64,000 nt of DNA, taken from assembly GCA_002837195.1 (NCBI GenBank), contig KZ478059.1, forward strand, positions 496,001 to 560,000, in the 5' to 3' direction. The translations under genes were made by a program, and so were the position numbers. The notes below the pieces were generated by a model, which saw only the letters and a list, made by a program, of their open reading frames with translations, made no database searches and was not told the origin of the DNA. Shown in pieces: positions 62,343 to 64,000 of the stretch. The first letter of the stretch is position 1; each line of letters opens with the position of its first letter. The stretch is from Enterobacterales bacterium CwR94. Its GTDB lineage: Bacteria; Pseudomonadota; Gammaproteobacteria; Enterobacterales; Enterobacteriaceae.

Positions 62343-62941
62343 ATGATGCTCGCGTTTATGTCATTGACGACGACAGTTCGGTACGTGCCGCACTGGCAGA
62401 CCTGTTGGCTTCCGTTGGGCTAGATGTCCAGGTGTTTAGCTCAACCCGGGAGTTTCTGGATACGCCACGAGAAAATTTGCCCGCCTGCCTGGTATTGGAC
62501 GTGCGGATGCCGGAACAGAGCGGTGTCGATTTCCATCGCCACATGAACAGTCTCGGCTTACATTTTCCGGTGATTTTTATTACCGGACACGGGGATATTG
62601 CAATGGGTGTCAATGCCATTAAAAACGGTGCCATTGAATTTCTGACTAAGCCCTTTAATGACCAGCAACTGCTCGATGCGATTCACCAGGGGATCGAACA
62701 GGATCGCTGTCGTTTGCAACGCGAATGTATCACTGCTGACCTGCTCCGCCGTTGGCAGTCGTTGAGTGACGGTGAACGTGATGTCACGCGCCTGGTCGTG
62801 CAGGGGTTGCTGAACAAACAGATTGCCTGGCAACTTAACCTCAGTGAAATCACGGTGAAAGTGCGCCGCGCCCATGCTATGCGCAAAATGCAGGCCGGCT
62901 CGCTGGCAGAGTTGGTACGTCTGGTCGCCGATGTCGTTTAG
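62339..62941 (+). CDS. FixJ-family response regulator
   Basis: This 200-residue regulator has a receiver with Asp11-Asp12, phospho-acceptor Asp54 (LVLDVRMPEQSG) and Lys104 (FLTKPFND), and a LuxR-type HTH (SLSDGERDVTRLVVQGLLNKQIAWQLNLSEITVKVRRAHAMRKM). It is encoded right after its likely kinase with a 4-base overlap. Targets are unknown; the CorA-like operon immediately upstream is a candidate but is separated by a terminator. A hairpin follows the gene. Confidence 0.88.
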   Translation: MNDARVYVIDDDSSVRAALADLLASVGLDVQVFSSTREFLDTPRENLPACLVLDVRMPEQSGVDFHRHMNSLGLHFPVIFITGHGDIAMGVNAIKNGAIEFLTKPFNDQQLLDAIHQGIEQDRCRLQRECITADLLRRWQSLSDGERDVTRLVVQGLLNKQIAWQLNLSEITVKVRRAHAMRKMQAGSLAELVRLVADVV

Positions 62942-62959
62942 GCGGTCATAAAGACCGCC
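62941..62959. terminator. hairpin between convergent regulator and acyltransferase genes
   Basis: GGCGGTC-ATAAA-GACCGCC begins at the last base of the regulator's stop codon and lies 10 bases before the opposing stop. It is a possible bidirectional terminator without a T-run. Confidence 0.4.
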
Positions 62960-62968
62960 CAACGCCTC

Positions 62969-64000
62969 TCACTTGATACCAAAGCCCAGTCGCGCTGCCG
63001 GAATGCGTCGCAGTAACAGATACAGGCTGACAGAGGACAACACCGACAACGCAATCACGCTCAAATAATAGGCCACGGCACTCATCGCCTGAGGATCAAG
63101 CAGATAGCCGTACAGGATCACAAAGGGATGATGAAACACATAGACCACCAATGCAGAGTGCGTAATAAAATCGACCAGCGGAGAACGCTTAAAACCGTCC
63201 CACAAAAACAAGTTAAAAATAAACGGGATAGCCGCCAATGGAATTAATGCCTCCAGCGTTGGCTTAATAAATTTAAAGAAGCTGGCATCACGAAAAGTAA
63301 AATAGAAAACATTCATCAGTACGTATGCCGACAGACTGAGCCACAATGGCAGCGACATCCATTTCTTTGCCCAGCCCGCCCCCGCTTTAAAGGCATAACC
63401 TAACAAGAAGTACGGCAAGTAATGCACTGTCAGTACCGGAATCTTGAGATATTCACGCAGTTGCAACGGAAAGTGGGCAGGAATCAATTTCGATGCAATC
63501 ACACAGCCGTACATAATCGCCATCACACTTAATATTACTGCCGCCACTGGAATATTTAGACGCACAACCTGACTGATCCGCGAATGGTATTTCAACACCA
63601 AAGCCGAAATAATAAACAGGCAATACAGAAACCACAGGTGTGATACAACACTGCCAACGTGGTGATCGGCGCTAACGCGCCACACCAGCCAGCATTGGGG
63701 GATAGCCACCACTAGCGTGGCAGTCAGCAATGGGATCAAAATCTTGCTGAGTCGGTTCTGCCAGAAAAATTGCTCGCCTTTCTTCTCGATCACTAAATAG
63801 CAAAAGTAACCAGAAATAAAGAAGAACACCTCCATTCTGAACAAGTGTGATATTGAAGAAAGAAGCGGAATAATCTCACTTTTGTGGTTAACACTGTTAT
63901 ATACCCAGTCCATCCCGCCCAATAATAACCCGGTGTGATACGGTATTCCGATTAAAATGAGAACGGCGCGCAATAAATCTAATCCATGTGCCCGCTGCGA
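62969..64000 (-). CDS. membrane acyltransferase, OpgC/OafA-like (5' end outside window)
   Basis: The minus-strand frame is open to the window edge, and the visible 344 codons begin inside the protein (RAHGLDLLRAVLILIGIPYHTG, a typical start region of acyltransferase_3 proteins with the R-x-L-D-x-L-R and catalytic-His-containing first span). About ten further hydrophobic spans follow (SHLWFLYCLFIISALV, YFLLGYAF and others). These integral membrane enzymes transfer acyl or succinyl groups to polysaccharides or glucans. The true start lies beyond 64000. The acceptor cannot be told. Confidence 0.72.
   Translation of the reverse strand, partial: SQRAHGLDLLRAVLILIGIPYHTGLLLGGMDWVYNSVNHKSEIIPLLSSISHLFRMEVFFFISGYFCYLVIEKKGEQFFWQNRLSKILIPLLTATLVVAIPQCWLVWRVSADHHVGSVVSHLWFLYCLFIISALVLKYHSRISQVVRLNIPVAAVILSVMAIMYGCVIASKLIPAHFPLQLREYLKIPVLTVHYLPYFLLGYAFKAGAGWAKKWMSLPLWLSLSAYVLMNVFYFTFRDASFFKFIKPTLEALIPLAAIPFIFNLFLWDGFKRSPLVDFITHSALVVYVFHHPFVILYGYLLDPQAMSAVAYYLSVIALSVLSSVSLYLLLRRIPAARLGFGIK

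Overview
The window looks like a chromosomal segment of a member of the order Enterobacterales, probably family Enterobacteriaceae. The support is a sitABCD-type Mn/Fe transporter with a MntR-like operator, an EvgA/EvgS-type phosphorelay, type-1-like chaperone-usher fimbriae, TEM/SHV-related class A beta-lactamases and an MgtL-like leader peptide. No rRNA, tRNA, CRISPR array, integrase or insertion sequence was seen. The genus cannot be fixed from the sequence alone.

Layout. 1-2100: a gene end followed by three small membrane, lipo- or periplasmic proteins of unknown role on the minus strand. 2310-7630: a Bcr/CflA exporter, a deletion scar joining the remains of an alpha/beta hydrolase and a flavodoxin, a secreted alpha/beta hydrolase and two aldo/keto reductases. 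7932-12152: a P-loop kinase, a small unknown protein and a 1102-residue autotransporter with a zinc-protease-like passenger. 12394-17114: a LysR/Old Yellow Enzyme divergent pair, a DUF1835-like protein, a secreted ABM-domain protein and a lipoprotein class A beta-lactamase. 17600-29108: two complete chaperone-usher fimbrial operons facing tail to tail, the second with two paralogous tip adhesins. 29752-31766: a charged small protein, a VF530 protein and a passenger-less autotransporter beta-barrel. 32305-40190: a regulatory island with EvgA/EvgS-like proteins, a degenerate LuxR regulator, a ToxR/YqeI-like membrane regulator with its partner, and a pseudo-receiver paralogue of EvgA. 40375-47987: carbonic anhydrase, MFS/AraC pair, a large secreted putative glycoside hydrolase, a second class A beta-lactamase (TEM-like) and a catalase. 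48033-51403: sitABCD. 51609-57229: a lone Ig-like domain protein, a hexapeptide acyltransferase, a LacI-controlled sugar or nucleoside operon with two perfect operators, and a zinc alcohol dehydrogenase.

The most unusual locus is 57411-61152. An intrinsic terminator is followed by a 30-codon leader peptide starting MDPDPE, which resembles the Mg2+-sensing MgtL leader. Then come five tightly packed genes: a small single-span membrane protein, a CorA-like protein, a second small single-span protein, and two more CorA-like proteins. Their boundaries use ATGA overlaps. The three CorA homologues carry SMN, GQN and GQN in place of the canonical GMN selectivity motif. I read this as a candidate magnesium-responsive multi-subunit CorA-family channel or transporter. 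A FixL/FixJ-type two-component pair lies just downstream, beyond a second terminator. The window ends inside a membrane acyltransferase gene.

Functions are inferred from motifs and remembered family features; no database search was possible. Hairpins and operators were found by eye.
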